A stretch of DNA of 64,000 nucleotides from Hamadaea flava (GCF_024172085.1 NZ_JAMZDZ010000001.1:1178001-1242000), one strand, 5' to 3'. Positions 50,363 to 58,519 are shown, numbered from the stretch's first letter. Notes: generated from the sequence alone by a model not told the origin. Program-made: numbers and translations.

Positions 50363-51657
50363 CAGGCGCTGGCCTCCACGGTGGAGCGCTGCGGCGGGGC
50401 GGCCGCCATCGGCGCGGCGGTCGACAGCAGGCGTTGCATGCCGCCGAGCGGCACGATCGAGGCGATGCCGATGACGGTCGCGGCGAGCATGGCGTACTTG
50501 GCCGCGTCGAGGACGCCGATCTGCGCGGCGAGCCGGGTGACCGCCCAGCCGCCGACGAAGGTGCTGATCGGGATGACGCCCCAGGTGATCGTCCGGTACG
50601 CCCCATGGATGATCGCCTGGTCGGCGACAGGCACCCGGGCTTGGCGTACGGCCGCGCTGTTGATGTTGTACCAGGCGAAGAAGAAGCCGTACGAGGTGAG
50701 CGTCGCCGCCAGCACGATCGCGCCGGGGAACCGGGGCACGAACAGCAGCCCGAGCCCGGAGGCGGAGTGCGCGACCATCGACAGGGCCAGCATCCGCCCT
50801 GAGCCGACCCGTCGGCTGACCTTCGGGGCGATCAGTGCGCCGAGGATCGAGCCGCAGGCGGCGACCGACATCACCGCACCGAAGACGCCGGCGCTCATGT
50901 GCAGCCCCTGGTACGCCAGCACGGGCATCTGGGTGACGAAGATCGGCCCGCCGATGTTGGCCAGAAGGGTGCCGGCCGTGCTCCGGCGCAGCACGGGATC
51001 GCTCCAGTTGCGCCGCATCCCGGTCACCGACCGGGCCAGGATCCGCTGATGCGGACGCTCCCGCTGGGCGAACGGGCGCATCGCCCGGATGGTGACCGCC
51101 GACGCCAGGTAAGTGGCCGCGTCCACCAGCAACGAGAACACCCCGAGTCCCTGGTAGAGGGCGCCGGCCAGGGCGGGTCCGCCCAGCTCCGACACCGTAC
51201 GGCTGGCTTCCATGCGGGCGTTCGCGCGTACCAGCTCGCCTTTGTGGACGATCGTGGCGACCGCGGGCATGTAGCCGATGTTGAAGAAGACCGTGGCCGC
51301 GCTGACCACCGCGACGCAGCCGAACAGGAGCGGGACCGACAGCACCCCACGCCAGTACGCGACCGGGATCGCGGCGATGGCCGCGAACCGGATCAGGTCG
51401 CAGGCGATCAGCATGCGGCGCATGTCCCACCGGTCCGCCAGCGCGCCCGCGACCAGGCTGAGCAGCGGAATCGCGAGATACTGCGCGGTGCTGACCAGAC
51501 CGACCTGGAACGCCGACGAGCCGAGCAGGAACACCATCGTCGCCGGGACGACGAACATGGTGACCCGGTCGCCGACGTAACTGACCGTCTGACCGGACCA
51601 CAACAGGTGGAAGTCCCGGCTCAAGCGAGCCGGGACCTCGACGTCGGCGGCGGACAT
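50362..51657 (-). CDS. MFS transporter, probable product exporter
   Basis: 431 residues with about 10-12 TM helices: FHLLWSGQTVSYVGDRVTMFVVPATMVFLLGSS, the MFS signature ADRWDMRRMLIACD between TM2 and TM3, LGGPALAGALYQGLGVFSLLVDAATYLASAV, and TWGVIPISTFVGGWAVTRLAAQIGVL. It resembles the enterobactin-exporter/macrolide-efflux type MFS group. Embedded by ATGA overlaps between ligase and SDR genes, so it likely exports the cluster product or confers self-protection. Confidence 0.9.
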   Translation of the reverse strand: MSAADVEVPARLSRDFHLLWSGQTVSYVGDRVTMFVVPATMVFLLGSSAFQVGLVSTAQYLAIPLLSLVAGALADRWDMRRMLIACDLIRFAAIAAIPVAYWRGVLSVPLLFGCVAVVSAATVFFNIGYMPAVATIVHKGELVRANARMEASRTVSELGGPALAGALYQGLGVFSLLVDAATYLASAVTIRAMRPFAQRERPHQRILARSVTGMRRNWSDPVLRRSTAGTLLANIGGPIFVTQMPVLAYQGLHMSAGVFGAVMSVAACGSILGALIAPKVSRRVGSGRMLALSMVAHSASGLGLLFVPRFPGAIVLAATLTSYGFFFAWYNINSAAVRQARVPVADQAIIHGAYRTITWGVIPISTFVGGWAVTRLAAQIGVLDAAKYAMLAATVIGIASIVPLGGMQRLLSTAAPMAAAPPQRSTVEASA

Positions 51658-52868
51658 CAGGCTCGCACCACGAGATCGGAGATCTTTCCGGTGCGATCGT
51701 TGCCGATGAGCTTGTCGACGACGGCCACCTCCAGCGCATGCGGATTGCGCTGGAACACGATGCTCGGCCCGAACGCCGACCCGACGACGTGCTCCCGGAC
51801 CCGGTCGGCCAGCCCGGCGGTCTCCGCCGCGGGCAGGACCAGCACCTCCAGCACCGGCCCGTTGTCCGTCTCGGTGACCATGAGCTGGGCGCGGGCGACG
51901 CCCGGCAGCGCGCCGAGGTCGCCGACGAAGTCCGCGACGTTGAGCAGATGTCCGCGGAACTTGATCAGCCCGTCCCGGCGGCCGAGCACCTGGACCGCCG
52001 CCCGGGGATCGCCACACGAGCACGTGACGATCCGCCCGGCGTCGCCGGTCCGGTAGCGCAGCACCGGGTTGAGCACCTCCGGGTTGAGGCAGGTGAAGTC
52101 GAGCAGGTCGTCCTCGCCGATGCCGACGAGCTGAGTAGGCAGCGGATGCCAGGTGTCGGCGGCGCACTCCGGCGTGTTCGTGCCGATCACCCAGGTCTCG
52201 GTGCTGCCGAACATGCCCCACCGGCGCGCGTTCGGCGCGACCACCGGCAGGTCCTCGTCCAGCTGCTTGTCCCAGCCCTCGCCGAGCCACAGCACCGACT
52301 TCAGATCCGGCAGCTTGATCCCGGCCTCGCGGGCGTGGCCGAAGACCAGGCGCAGGACGCTGGGCGTACCGCCGAACGAGGTGACCTTGCGCTGGGCGAA
52401 GAACTCCAGCCAGGGGGTGTACTCGTCCTTGGTCATCGCGCCGAGGTTCATCGCGACGCACCCGGCGTGGTCCACATAGGAGTTCACGAGGAAGTGCGCG
52501 CCCCACATCTTTCCCGCACTCCAGCCGTTGACGAACACGTCGTCGGGGCCGAGCGCCTTCCACTGGGCGTACACGTCGTGCATGTAGAGCCCGGTCGGGG
52601 CGTAACCGACCTGCGGCGATCCGGTGCTGCCGCCGCTCTGGAAGACCCACGTCGCGCCGCTCGCGGCGCGCGGCTGAAGCTGCCGCAGGGCGACCTGAAG
52701 GTCCTCCTTGAGCATCACCGGAACGCTCTCCAGCTGCTCCAGCGTCGCCACGCTGCTGACACCCCGGTAGCGGGACGCGAGCGGCTCCACCGACCGGAGC
52801 TGGGCGACCAGGTCCGCGATGCGGTCCTGGTGCGCGCCGGTCAGGCCGTCACTGACGAACTCAGGCAT
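51657..52868 (-). CDS. PaaK-like AMP-forming ligase
   Basis: 403 residues: short ANL enzyme resembling phenylacetate-CoA ligase, with FQSGGSTGSPQVGYAP (P-loop A3), FGGTPSVLRLVFGHAREAG, WGMFGSTETWVIGTNTPEC (A5), PVLRYRTGDAGRIV (A7), LGRRDGLIKFRGHLLNVADF (A8) and a C-terminal NDRTGKISDLVV with the candidate Lys (A10). Activates a (probably aryl or short) carboxylate. It overlaps the ATP-grasp gene by 8 bp. Confidence 0.87.
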   Translation of the reverse strand: MPEFVSDGLTGAHQDRIADLVAQLRSVEPLASRYRGVSSVATLEQLESVPVMLKEDLQVALRQLQPRAASGATWVFQSGGSTGSPQVGYAPTGLYMHDVYAQWKALGPDDVFVNGWSAGKMWGAHFLVNSYVDHAGCVAMNLGAMTKDEYTPWLEFFAQRKVTSFGGTPSVLRLVFGHAREAGIKLPDLKSVLWLGEGWDKQLDEDLPVVAPNARRWGMFGSTETWVIGTNTPECAADTWHPLPTQLVGIGEDDLLDFTCLNPEVLNPVLRYRTGDAGRIVTCSCGDPRAAVQVLGRRDGLIKFRGHLLNVADFVGDLGALPGVARAQLMVTETDNGPVLEVLVLPAAETAGLADRVREHVVGSAFGPSIVFQRNPHALEVAVVDKLIGNDRTGKISDLVVRA

Positions 52869-53880
52869 GGGTGACCTCCTTCAGCTTGTGGCCCAGCCAC
52901 CTCGTGTGGCCACGCCGGTACGCGCGGAAGCGCGCCTCGATGATCGAGCGCTGCCGGCGGACCACCTGAGGCGAGTCGTGATCCGGGCAGACGATGGCGG
53001 CGTCCGGTTCGATCTCGGAGAACCAGAAGCGCTTCCCGTCGTGGAGGAAGTCGACCGCCAGGAACGGGATGGGCACCCGGTCGGCGAAGTACTCCATGGC
53101 ATCGGCCAGTTCGGTCGGCAGCGGCACGTACTCCTGCCGGCCGCCACGGCCGTAGTTGGCGACATATGTGCCGCTCGCGGGCGTACGCCGGGCGACGGTG
53201 TGGGGCTTGCCGTCGATGAGGTAGACCCGGTAGTCGATGGTGTTCGCGCCGAGATAGGGCTGGAGGGCCAGCGTCGTCTCACCGCCCTGCGCCAGCGACA
53301 GCAGCCCGCGTAGATCCTCCAGGTTGTGGGCCATGCAGATGCCCCAGCCCGCACACCAGCCCGTGGGCTTGACGATCACCGGAAAGGTCAGGTTCGCCAA
53401 AGCCGCCTCGTGGAAGCCGTGCCCCAGATCGCGTCCGGTGCCGATGCGAACGGTGGGAATCGGCGGGATCGGCGAATCCTTGAGATGCATCAGCGTCGCC
53501 AGCTTGTCGTTGACCGTCGCCGACAGCCACGGCGGCGACGGCAGGTAGAACCCGGAGTTCTCCAGAACGGCGTAGAGGGCGTACTGGTTGAAGACGTCCA
53601 TCGCCTGATACGGCAGCGAGTACAACGACGTCACGAACAGCGTGTCGGCCGGCGTCACCGGCTCCCCCGCCACGAACACGCGAAGGTTGCCCGGGTCCGT
53701 CCCGTCGACCGCGACGTCGTCCGGCGGATGCGACTCCCAGCTCAGCCCCAACTCGGCGGCGACCTCGGCGTACGCGTCCCAGAACGCCCGGTGCCACTTG
53801 GGCGTCGCCCGGGTCGACTCCCGATCCGGGAACAGCCACACCATCCGGCGCAGCGTGCCTTGCTCGTCATGCAGTTCCAT
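52861..53880 (-). CDS. ATP-grasp ligase
   Basis: 339 residues. The ATP-grasp pattern is visible: NDKLATLMHLKDSPIPPIPTVRIG, FPVIVKPTGWCAGWGICMAHNLEDLRGLL (ATP-binding Lys and Gly-rich loop, ~168-196), LALQPYLGANTIDYRVYLIDGKPHTVARR (~206-233) and AVDFLHDGKRFWFSEIEPDAAI (metal-binding Glu). Such enzymes join a carboxylate, as acyl phosphate, to an amine; here it is the most likely amide-bond-forming enzyme of the cluster. The start overlaps the thioesterase 3' end by 14 bp. Confidence 0.83.
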   Translation of the reverse strand: MELHDEQGTLRRMVWLFPDRESTRATPKWHRAFWDAYAEVAAELGLSWESHPPDDVAVDGTDPGNLRVFVAGEPVTPADTLFVTSLYSLPYQAMDVFNQYALYAVLENSGFYLPSPPWLSATVNDKLATLMHLKDSPIPPIPTVRIGTGRDLGHGFHEAALANLTFPVIVKPTGWCAGWGICMAHNLEDLRGLLSLAQGGETTLALQPYLGANTIDYRVYLIDGKPHTVARRTPASGTYVANYGRGGRQEYVPLPTELADAMEYFADRVPIPFLAVDFLHDGKRFWFSEIEPDAAIVCPDHDSPQVVRRQRSIIEARFRAYRRGHTRWLGHKLKEVTHA

Positions 53881-54298
53881 CCTCGTCCCCTCTGTCCCTC
53901 TCGGACGGCTGTCGGGGTACTACGGGCAGTTGGATGCTCTGCCCGCGGAACTCGGCGACTACCGGTCCACCGAGGCGGCGAACCGTGCAGTCGTAGACCC
54001 CCGTACGCCCCTGCCGGGCCCGCTCGACCGCCTCGGCCTCCAGCACGTCGTCCGCGTACGCCGGAAGCAGGAACGTGATCTGGGCGTGCTGCGCCAACGC
54101 CACCGGTCCGTGGCTGTTGGCGGCGTACGCGAAGGCGGCGTCGGCGAGCAGGAAGATGTATCCGCCATGGACCACGCCTTGGCGGTTGAGCATGTCGCCC
54201 GTGGTGCCGAGACGGAGCCGGGCGTGCCCGGTCCCCAGCTCGATCAGCTCGACACCGAGCGACCGGCCGACCGGGTCCAAAACGTCGGTACGCGACAT
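53867..54298 (-). CDS. PaaI-type hotdog thioesterase
   Basis: 143 residues: LGVELIELGTGHARLRLGTTGDMLNRQGVVHGGYIFLLADAAFAYAANSHGPVALAQHAQITFLLPAYADDVLEAEAVERARQGRTGVYDCTVRRLGG is the hotdog fold with the HGG-x-L-x-x-LxD active-site stretch of PaaI/YdiI thioesterases. It would hydrolyse an acyl-CoA or acyl-PCP. First gene of the leftward operon; GGGGAGG 4 nt before ATG 54298 defines the start. Confidence 0.9.
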   Translation of the reverse strand: MSRTDVLDPVGRSLGVELIELGTGHARLRLGTTGDMLNRQGVVHGGYIFLLADAAFAYAANSHGPVALAQHAQITFLLPAYADDVLEAEAVERARQGRTGVYDCTVRRLGGPVVAEFRGQSIQLPVVPRQPSERDRGDEDGTA

Positions 54299-54333
54299 CG
54301 AGCCTCCCCACACCACGTCTCACACGGGTGCGG

Positions 54334-54369
54334 GGAGTCTCACCGGGAGCGCTACGGATTCACTGCGAA
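54334..54369 (-). promoter_or_regulatory. Candidate SARP box upstream of leftward operon
   Basis: Read on the minus strand: TTCGCAGTGA (54369-54360), 16-nt spacer, GTGAGACTCC (54343-54334), 35 nt before ATG 54298. Same repeats and order as at 43848-43872. The first repeat also lies within a GGATTC-N5-GAATCC dyad. Confidence 0.55.
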
Positions 54370-54400
54370 TCCGCTACGAAAGCGCAAGAATCCGCATGGG

Positions 54401-55339
54401 TCAGCCGAACAGGACGCTGACCGACTCGCCGTTGTGGATGCGGCGCATCGCCTCGGCGAGCGCGGGCGCGACGGAGATGACGGTCAGCTTCGGGATGCGC
54501 TTCTCCTTCGAGATCGGCACCGTGTTGGTGCAGACGATCTCCTCCACCCCAGGCTCCTCGGCCAGCCGGTCGACGGCGCCCGCCGTGAACAGACCGTGCG
54601 TGCAGGCGATCCGGATAGTCCGGACGCCCCGCTGCCGCAGGTGCTTGAGCAGCTCGATGGTCGTGGTGCCCCGGGCGATCTCGTCGTCGAGGACGATCAC
54701 GTCCCGGTCGGCGACCTCGCCGATGATGGCGCTGATCTCCACCCGATCGTCGCTGAAGCGCTGCTTCGCGCCCGTCGCGACTGGTACGCCCAACAGCCGG
54801 GCGAACGCCGCCGCCTCCTTGGCGTTGCCGAGGTCGGGCGAGACCACGACGGTGTTGCTCAGGTCGTAGCCCTGGAAGTGCCGGGCCAACTCCCGAAGGG
54901 CGTGCAGATGATCCACCGGCACGCTGAAGAAGCCGTGCACCTGCGGAGAGTGCAACGCCATGGCGAGTACGCGGCTCGCCCCGGCCGCGACGAGCAGGTC
55001 CGCCACGAGCCGTCCCCCGATGGAGATCCGCGGCGCGTCCTTCTTGTCCGACCGCGCGTACGCGTAATGCGGGATGACCGCCGTGATCCGGCTCGCCGAG
55101 GCGCCCCGGGCGGCGTCGATCATCATCAGCAGTTCGACGAGGTGATCCTGGGTCGGCGGGACGAGTGGCTGGATGAGGAAGACGTCGCGTTCGCGGACGT
55201 TCGCCTGCAACTGCACTTCGAGACAGTCGTTGGCGAACCGGGCGAGGCGGGACGGCAGCAGCGGCACTTCGAGTTGATCACAGATCTCCTCGGCCAGCTC
55301 GGGATGGGCACTTCCGGAAAAGACCGCGATGTCGCGCAC
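54401..55339 (-). CDS. Ribose-phosphate pyrophosphokinase-like protein (secondary paralogue)
   Basis: 312 residues of the PRPP synthetase fold: MRDIAVFSGSAHPELAEEICDQLEVPLL, ANVRERDVFLIQPL, AVIPHYAYARSDKKDAPR (ATP-binding), VVVSPDLGNAKEAAAFA, and VIVLDDEIARGTTTIELLKHL at the ribose-5-phosphate loop. Housekeeping Prs has DDMIDTxGT at that loop, so this appears to be a divergent paralogue. It makes PRPP or a related diphosphate. It lies next to the biosynthetic cluster but upstream of the thioesterase promoter, so a link is uncertain. Confidence 0.87.
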   Translation of the reverse strand: MRDIAVFSGSAHPELAEEICDQLEVPLLPSRLARFANDCLEVQLQANVRERDVFLIQPLVPPTQDHLVELLMMIDAARGASASRITAVIPHYAYARSDKKDAPRISIGGRLVADLLVAAGASRVLAMALHSPQVHGFFSVPVDHLHALRELARHFQGYDLSNTVVVSPDLGNAKEAAAFARLLGVPVATGAKQRFSDDRVEISAIIGEVADRDVIVLDDEIARGTTTIELLKHLRQRGVRTIRIACTHGLFTAGAVDRLAEEPGVEEIVCTNTVPISKEKRIPKLTVISVAPALAEAMRRIHNGESVSVLFG

Positions 55340-55348
55340 GAGGCCAGC

Positions 55349-55774
55349 CTAACCGGCGGGCGTACCCCGGTTGAGCAGGACCACCGTGTCGAGGACGCGA
55401 TGCCAGTCGAGGTCGCTCAGCGGCCGCCCGGCGAGCGCGCCAAGCCCCGCCATCGCGCTCAACAGCCGCTCCCGGGCGGCCGGCGGCAGCTGTCGCGCCT
55501 CGGCCCGGAACCGCGGCCCCTGAGCGAACTCGACCAGCGACGACGGCAGCCCAGGGCCGCCCTCATGTTCGTCCTCGACCAGGTCGATTCGAAGCTTCGT
55601 CCCCAAGGCCGAGGCCAGCGACGCGATCGCCGACAGCGTCGGGTTACCCCGGCCGTTCTCCAGGTTCGCGATATACGGCACGGACAACCCGGCGTCGGCG
55701 GCGACTGACGCGATCGTCCGCCCACCAGCCGCCCGCCGGGCTCGCAGTCGCCCGCCCAGCTCTTCTATCTCCAC
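55349..55774 (-). CDS. XRE family transcriptional regulator
   Basis: 141 residues, with HTH-XRE at 1-60 (LRARRAAGGRTIASVAADAGLSVPYIANLENGRGNPTLSAIASLASALGTKLRIDLVE) and a helical C-terminal part. GTG 55774 lies at the edge of a CACAAGACA-N15-TGTCTTGTG dyad that covers the divergent promoter region of the MFS gene, so it probably represses that transporter and itself. Confidence 0.87.
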   Translation of the reverse strand: MEIEELGGRLRARRAAGGRTIASVAADAGLSVPYIANLENGRGNPTLSAIASLASALGTKLRIDLVEDEHEGGPGLPSSLVEFAQGPRFRAEARQLPPAARERLLSAMAGLGALAGRPLSDLDWHRVLDTVVLLNRGTPAG

Positions 55775-55804
55775 AAGACATATCTTGCCACAGACTGTCT
55801 TGTG
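55772..55804. promoter_or_regulatory. Operator dyad between XRE and MFS genes
   Basis: CACAAGACA (55772-55780) and TGTCTTGTG (55796-55804) are perfect 9-bp inverted arms 15 nt apart. The left arm includes the XRE start codon; the right arm is 18 bp from the MFS ATG. Expected binding site for the XRE protein. Confidence 0.65.
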
Positions 55805-55821
55805 AGAATACCCTCCCGGTT

Positions 55822-57159
55822 ATGCGACCGCTCCTCACGCGGCACCCCGGCTTCCGTCTCCTATGGACCTCAGCCACCGTCTCCGCGCTCGGCTCCTGGC
55901 TGCTCACCATCGCCGTGCCCGTCCAGGTCTACCGCCTCACCGGCCAGGCGAGCGCGACGGGCCTCGCCCTAGCCCTGGAAGCGGCACCCGCCGTCCTGCT
56001 CGCCCCCTGGGCCGGCGTCCTCGCCGACCGCTTCGACCGCCGGCGCCTGCTCGTGGCGGCCCACCTCGCCGCCGCCCTCGCCGTCCTGACGATGCTGCTC
56101 CCCGGCGGAACGACCCCGATCTACATCGGACTCCTCCTGGAGACGTCGGTCGTCGCCTTCCTCCAGCCCGCGATCCGCGCCCTCACCCCGCAGGTCGTCC
56201 CGGCGGACGCCGACCTGATCGCGGCGACCGCCACGACCTCCGTCACCCAGTCCGTCCTGCGCCTGGCCGCGCCCATGCTGGGCACCGCATTGCTGACCCA
56301 GGGCGCGTTCGGCCACGTCGTCCTGCTCGACGCCGCCAGCTATCTCGTCGCCGCCGCGCTACTCGCCCGCCTGCGAGTCAGGTCCGCATCGCCTGCCGTC
56401 TCCGGCCCGGTCGGCCTTCGCACTGGTCTCGCCTACCTTGCTCGTACGCCATTGCTGCGGGGCTTGGCGGTGACGACGTGGGCGTACTGGACGGCGAACG
56501 CCGCCCTCACGGCATTGCTCATCCCGTTCCTCGCCGAACTGCTCGGTGAACCACCCCAGACGTTGGGCCTCCTCGTCACCGGCCTCGGCCTCGGCTACCT
56601 CCTCGGCTCAGCGCTCTCCGGCCGGCTGCTCCCCCGCTACTCCACGCGTACGCTGCTGACGTCCTCTTATCTGGTGGTCGGGGTGTGCTTCCTCATCCTC
56701 TTCACCGCACCGAACCTGCCGATCGCGCTCGCTGCCATCACCGCGGCGGGAATACCAGGCGCGATCGCCGTGACGGCCACCCACTACCGGCTCCAAGCAG
56801 CAACCCCCGACGCCGTACGCGGCCGGGTCCTCGCGGCGTTCTACGCCACCGACTCCCTGGCGGCCCTGACCGGAGCACTCCTCGGCCCGCTCGTCGTCAC
56901 TTGGACGGGGCTGTCCGGCGCGCTGACGATCTTCAGCGTCGCGGTGCTCCTGACCACCCTCCTCGCCGCAATCACCCTGCCGGGCGCGGGTCGTCGCGGA
57001 GGCGGCTGTAGAGGTAGCCGTCGTGCCATGCGCCGGCCCGGAACTCGCACGCGCGAACGATCCCTTCCAGCTGGAATCCCGCCTTCACCAGGGAGTTCTG
57101 CTCCGCCAGGTTCTCCGGATGCGTACCGGCCTGAATGCGTTGCGCGGGAGTGTGAGTGA
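55822..57159 (+). CDS. MFS transporter
   Basis: 445 residues with about 12 TM helices; FRLLWTSATVSALGSWLLTIAVPVQVYRLTGQASATGLALALEAAPAVLLAPWAGVLADRFDRRRLLVAAHLAAAL carries the MFS loop2-3 signature (GVLADRFDRRR). Similar to the macrolide-efflux/EntS-like group. The membrane domain ends near residue 390 (AITLPGAG); the last ~55 residues are Arg/Pro/Ser-rich and run antisense through the GNAT gene for 188 bp, so the authentic stop may have been lost. Confidence 0.85.
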   Translation: MRPLLTRHPGFRLLWTSATVSALGSWLLTIAVPVQVYRLTGQASATGLALALEAAPAVLLAPWAGVLADRFDRRRLLVAAHLAAALAVLTMLLPGGTTPIYIGLLLETSVVAFLQPAIRALTPQVVPADADLIAATATTSVTQSVLRLAAPMLGTALLTQGAFGHVVLLDAASYLVAAALLARLRVRSASPAVSGPVGLRTGLAYLARTPLLRGLAVTTWAYWTANAALTALLIPFLAELLGEPPQTLGLLVTGLGLGYLLGSALSGRLLPRYSTRTLLTSSYLVVGVCFLILFTAPNLPIALAAITAAGIPGAIAVTATHYRLQAATPDAVRGRVLAAFYATDSLAALTGALLGPLVVTWTGLSGALTIFSVAVLLTTLLAAITLPGAGRRGGGCRGSRRAMRRPGTRTRERSLPAGIPPSPGSSAPPGSPDAYRPECVARECE

Positions 57160-57499
57160 ACAGGTAATCGCACAGCTGCGCTTGGGCGCGCCAGCCGATT
57201 CCCTTGCCGCGCCATTCCGGCAGCAGCGCGATGCCGATCTCCCAATACGGTGCCCGGCCGCCGTAGATGCCGGATCGATAGCTGACGAATCCGGCCGTCT
57301 TGGCGTCGAACGCTTCGACGATCAGCCGGCCGTCGTGTTCGCCGAGGTAGGAGTCCAGGGCGAAGCGGCGGGCCGGGGCTTCGGGGTCGCGGAAACCGGC
57401 CCAGTCCAGCCCGATCAACCCGGGCTCCAGGCAGAACCGCCGGAACATCGCCAGGTCGCCTGCCGCGACCGGGCGTAGGCTCACGTGGGGGTCGCTCAT
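56972..57499 (-). CDS. GNAT family N-acetyltransferase
   Basis: 175 residues: VSLRPVAAGDLAMFRRFCLEPGLIGLDWAGFRDPE, AGFVSYRSGIYGGRAPYWEIGIALLPEWRGKGIGWRAQAQLCDYLF (acetyl-CoA-binding RGKGIG) and AGTHPENLAEQNSLVKAGFQLEGIVR, a RimJ/RimL-like GNAT. TACGGT lies 6 nt before ATG 57499 (leaderless). Acetyl acceptor unknown. Confidence 0.9.
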   Translation of the reverse strand: MSDPHVSLRPVAAGDLAMFRRFCLEPGLIGLDWAGFRDPEAPARRFALDSYLGEHDGRLIVEAFDAKTAGFVSYRSGIYGGRAPYWEIGIALLPEWRGKGIGWRAQAQLCDYLFTHTPAQRIQAGTHPENLAEQNSLVKAGFQLEGIVRACEFRAGAWHDGYLYSRLRDDPRPAG

Positions 57500-57589
57500 T
57501 CTGCGACCGTACGCCGAAAGCCGGGCTCCGCCCGGTAGCCGGGAAATACCGCGTACTCGCGGCTGAACAGGCCGGTAACATCTCCCGCC

Positions 57590-58519
57590 ATGCGCAGCAA
57601 GATCGAGCTGGACACCGCGATCCGCCAGGACCGGCGGACGGTGCTGCTCGTCAACACCCGATCCCGTCGGGGACGCGACCACTTCGAGCAGGTCTCGCGC
57701 CATCTCGACGAGGCGGGCTTCCAGCTGCTCGCACGGTTCGGCTTGGAGCGGCCGGAGCGGCTGCCGGAGGTGCTGTCCGACGCGCTGGCGCTGGGCCCGG
57801 ACCTGCTGGTCGCCGGGGGTGGCGACGGGACGATCAGTGAGACCGCGCGGCATCTGGCGCACCGGGATGTGGCGATGGGGCTGCTGCCGCTCGGTACCAC
57901 CAACAACTTCGCCCGTACGCTCGGCGTGCCGCTCGACGTGACGGGCGCGTTGGCTTTGCTCACCGAGGGCAAGGTGGCCGACGTCGACCTCGGCGAGGCG
58001 GCGGGGCGGATCTTCACGAACCTCGTGTCGGTCGGGCTGTCCGCGCAGGTCGCCGAGCATGTCCCGCACCGGCTCAAGCGGCGGCTCGGCCGGGTGGCGT
58101 ACCCGTTGACCGCGTTGACACGGCTGCCCGCGCACCGGCCGTTCGACGCGGTCGTGACCGCGGGCGGGGAGGTTCGCCGCGTCCGTACGCATCAGCTCAA
58201 CATCGCCAATGGCAACTCGCACGCGGGCAACCCGATCGCCCGCGACGGAAGTGCGGACGACCGGCTGCTGATGGCGTACGCGCTGGGCCGTCACGGGCGG
58301 CGGCATCTGCTCGGGGCGACGCTGCGGCATCTGGTGACCGGTCGGCTTCGGACGGTCGAGGGGTCGCCGTTCCTGGCCGCGCCCGAGGTGCTCGTCGAGA
58401 CCGATCCGGCGCTCCCGCTGGACATCGACGGCGAGGTGCTGGGGCGTACGCCGGTGCGTGTCCGCATCCTGCCGAACGCCCTCCGCGTCATGGTCGCGCC
58501 CGACTTCCCCGACCGCTGA
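57590..58519 (+). CDS. Diacylglycerol/lipid kinase family protein
   Basis: 309 residues: TVLLVNTRSRRGRDHFEQVSRHLDEAGF at the N-terminus, VAGGGDGTISETARHLAHRDVAMGLLPLGTTNNFARTLGVPLD (GGDGT and the PLGTxNxFAR nucleotide-binding motif), and C-terminal LDIDGEVLGRTPVRVRILPNALRVMVAP. Matches the DAGK catalytic domain of YegS/BmrU-like lipid kinases, which phosphorylate diacylglycerol or related lipids at the membrane. TAACAT lies 8 nt before ATG 57590. Confidence 0.92.
   Translation: MRSKIELDTAIRQDRRTVLLVNTRSRRGRDHFEQVSRHLDEAGFQLLARFGLERPERLPEVLSDALALGPDLLVAGGGDGTISETARHLAHRDVAMGLLPLGTTNNFARTLGVPLDVTGALALLTEGKVADVDLGEAAGRIFTNLVSVGLSAQVAEHVPHRLKRRLGRVAYPLTALTRLPAHRPFDAVVTAGGEVRRVRTHQLNIANGNSHAGNPIARDGSADDRLLMAYALGRHGRRHLLGATLRHLVTGRLRTVEGSPFLAAPEVLVETDPALPLDIDGEVLGRTPVRVRILPNALRVMVAPDFPDR

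Noticed and set aside
49523-51739. Apparent 738-codon fusion ending in an SDR
   Set aside because: The region upstream of 50362 is the MFS gene in another frame; the ATGA junction and SDR N-terminal motif set the true start.
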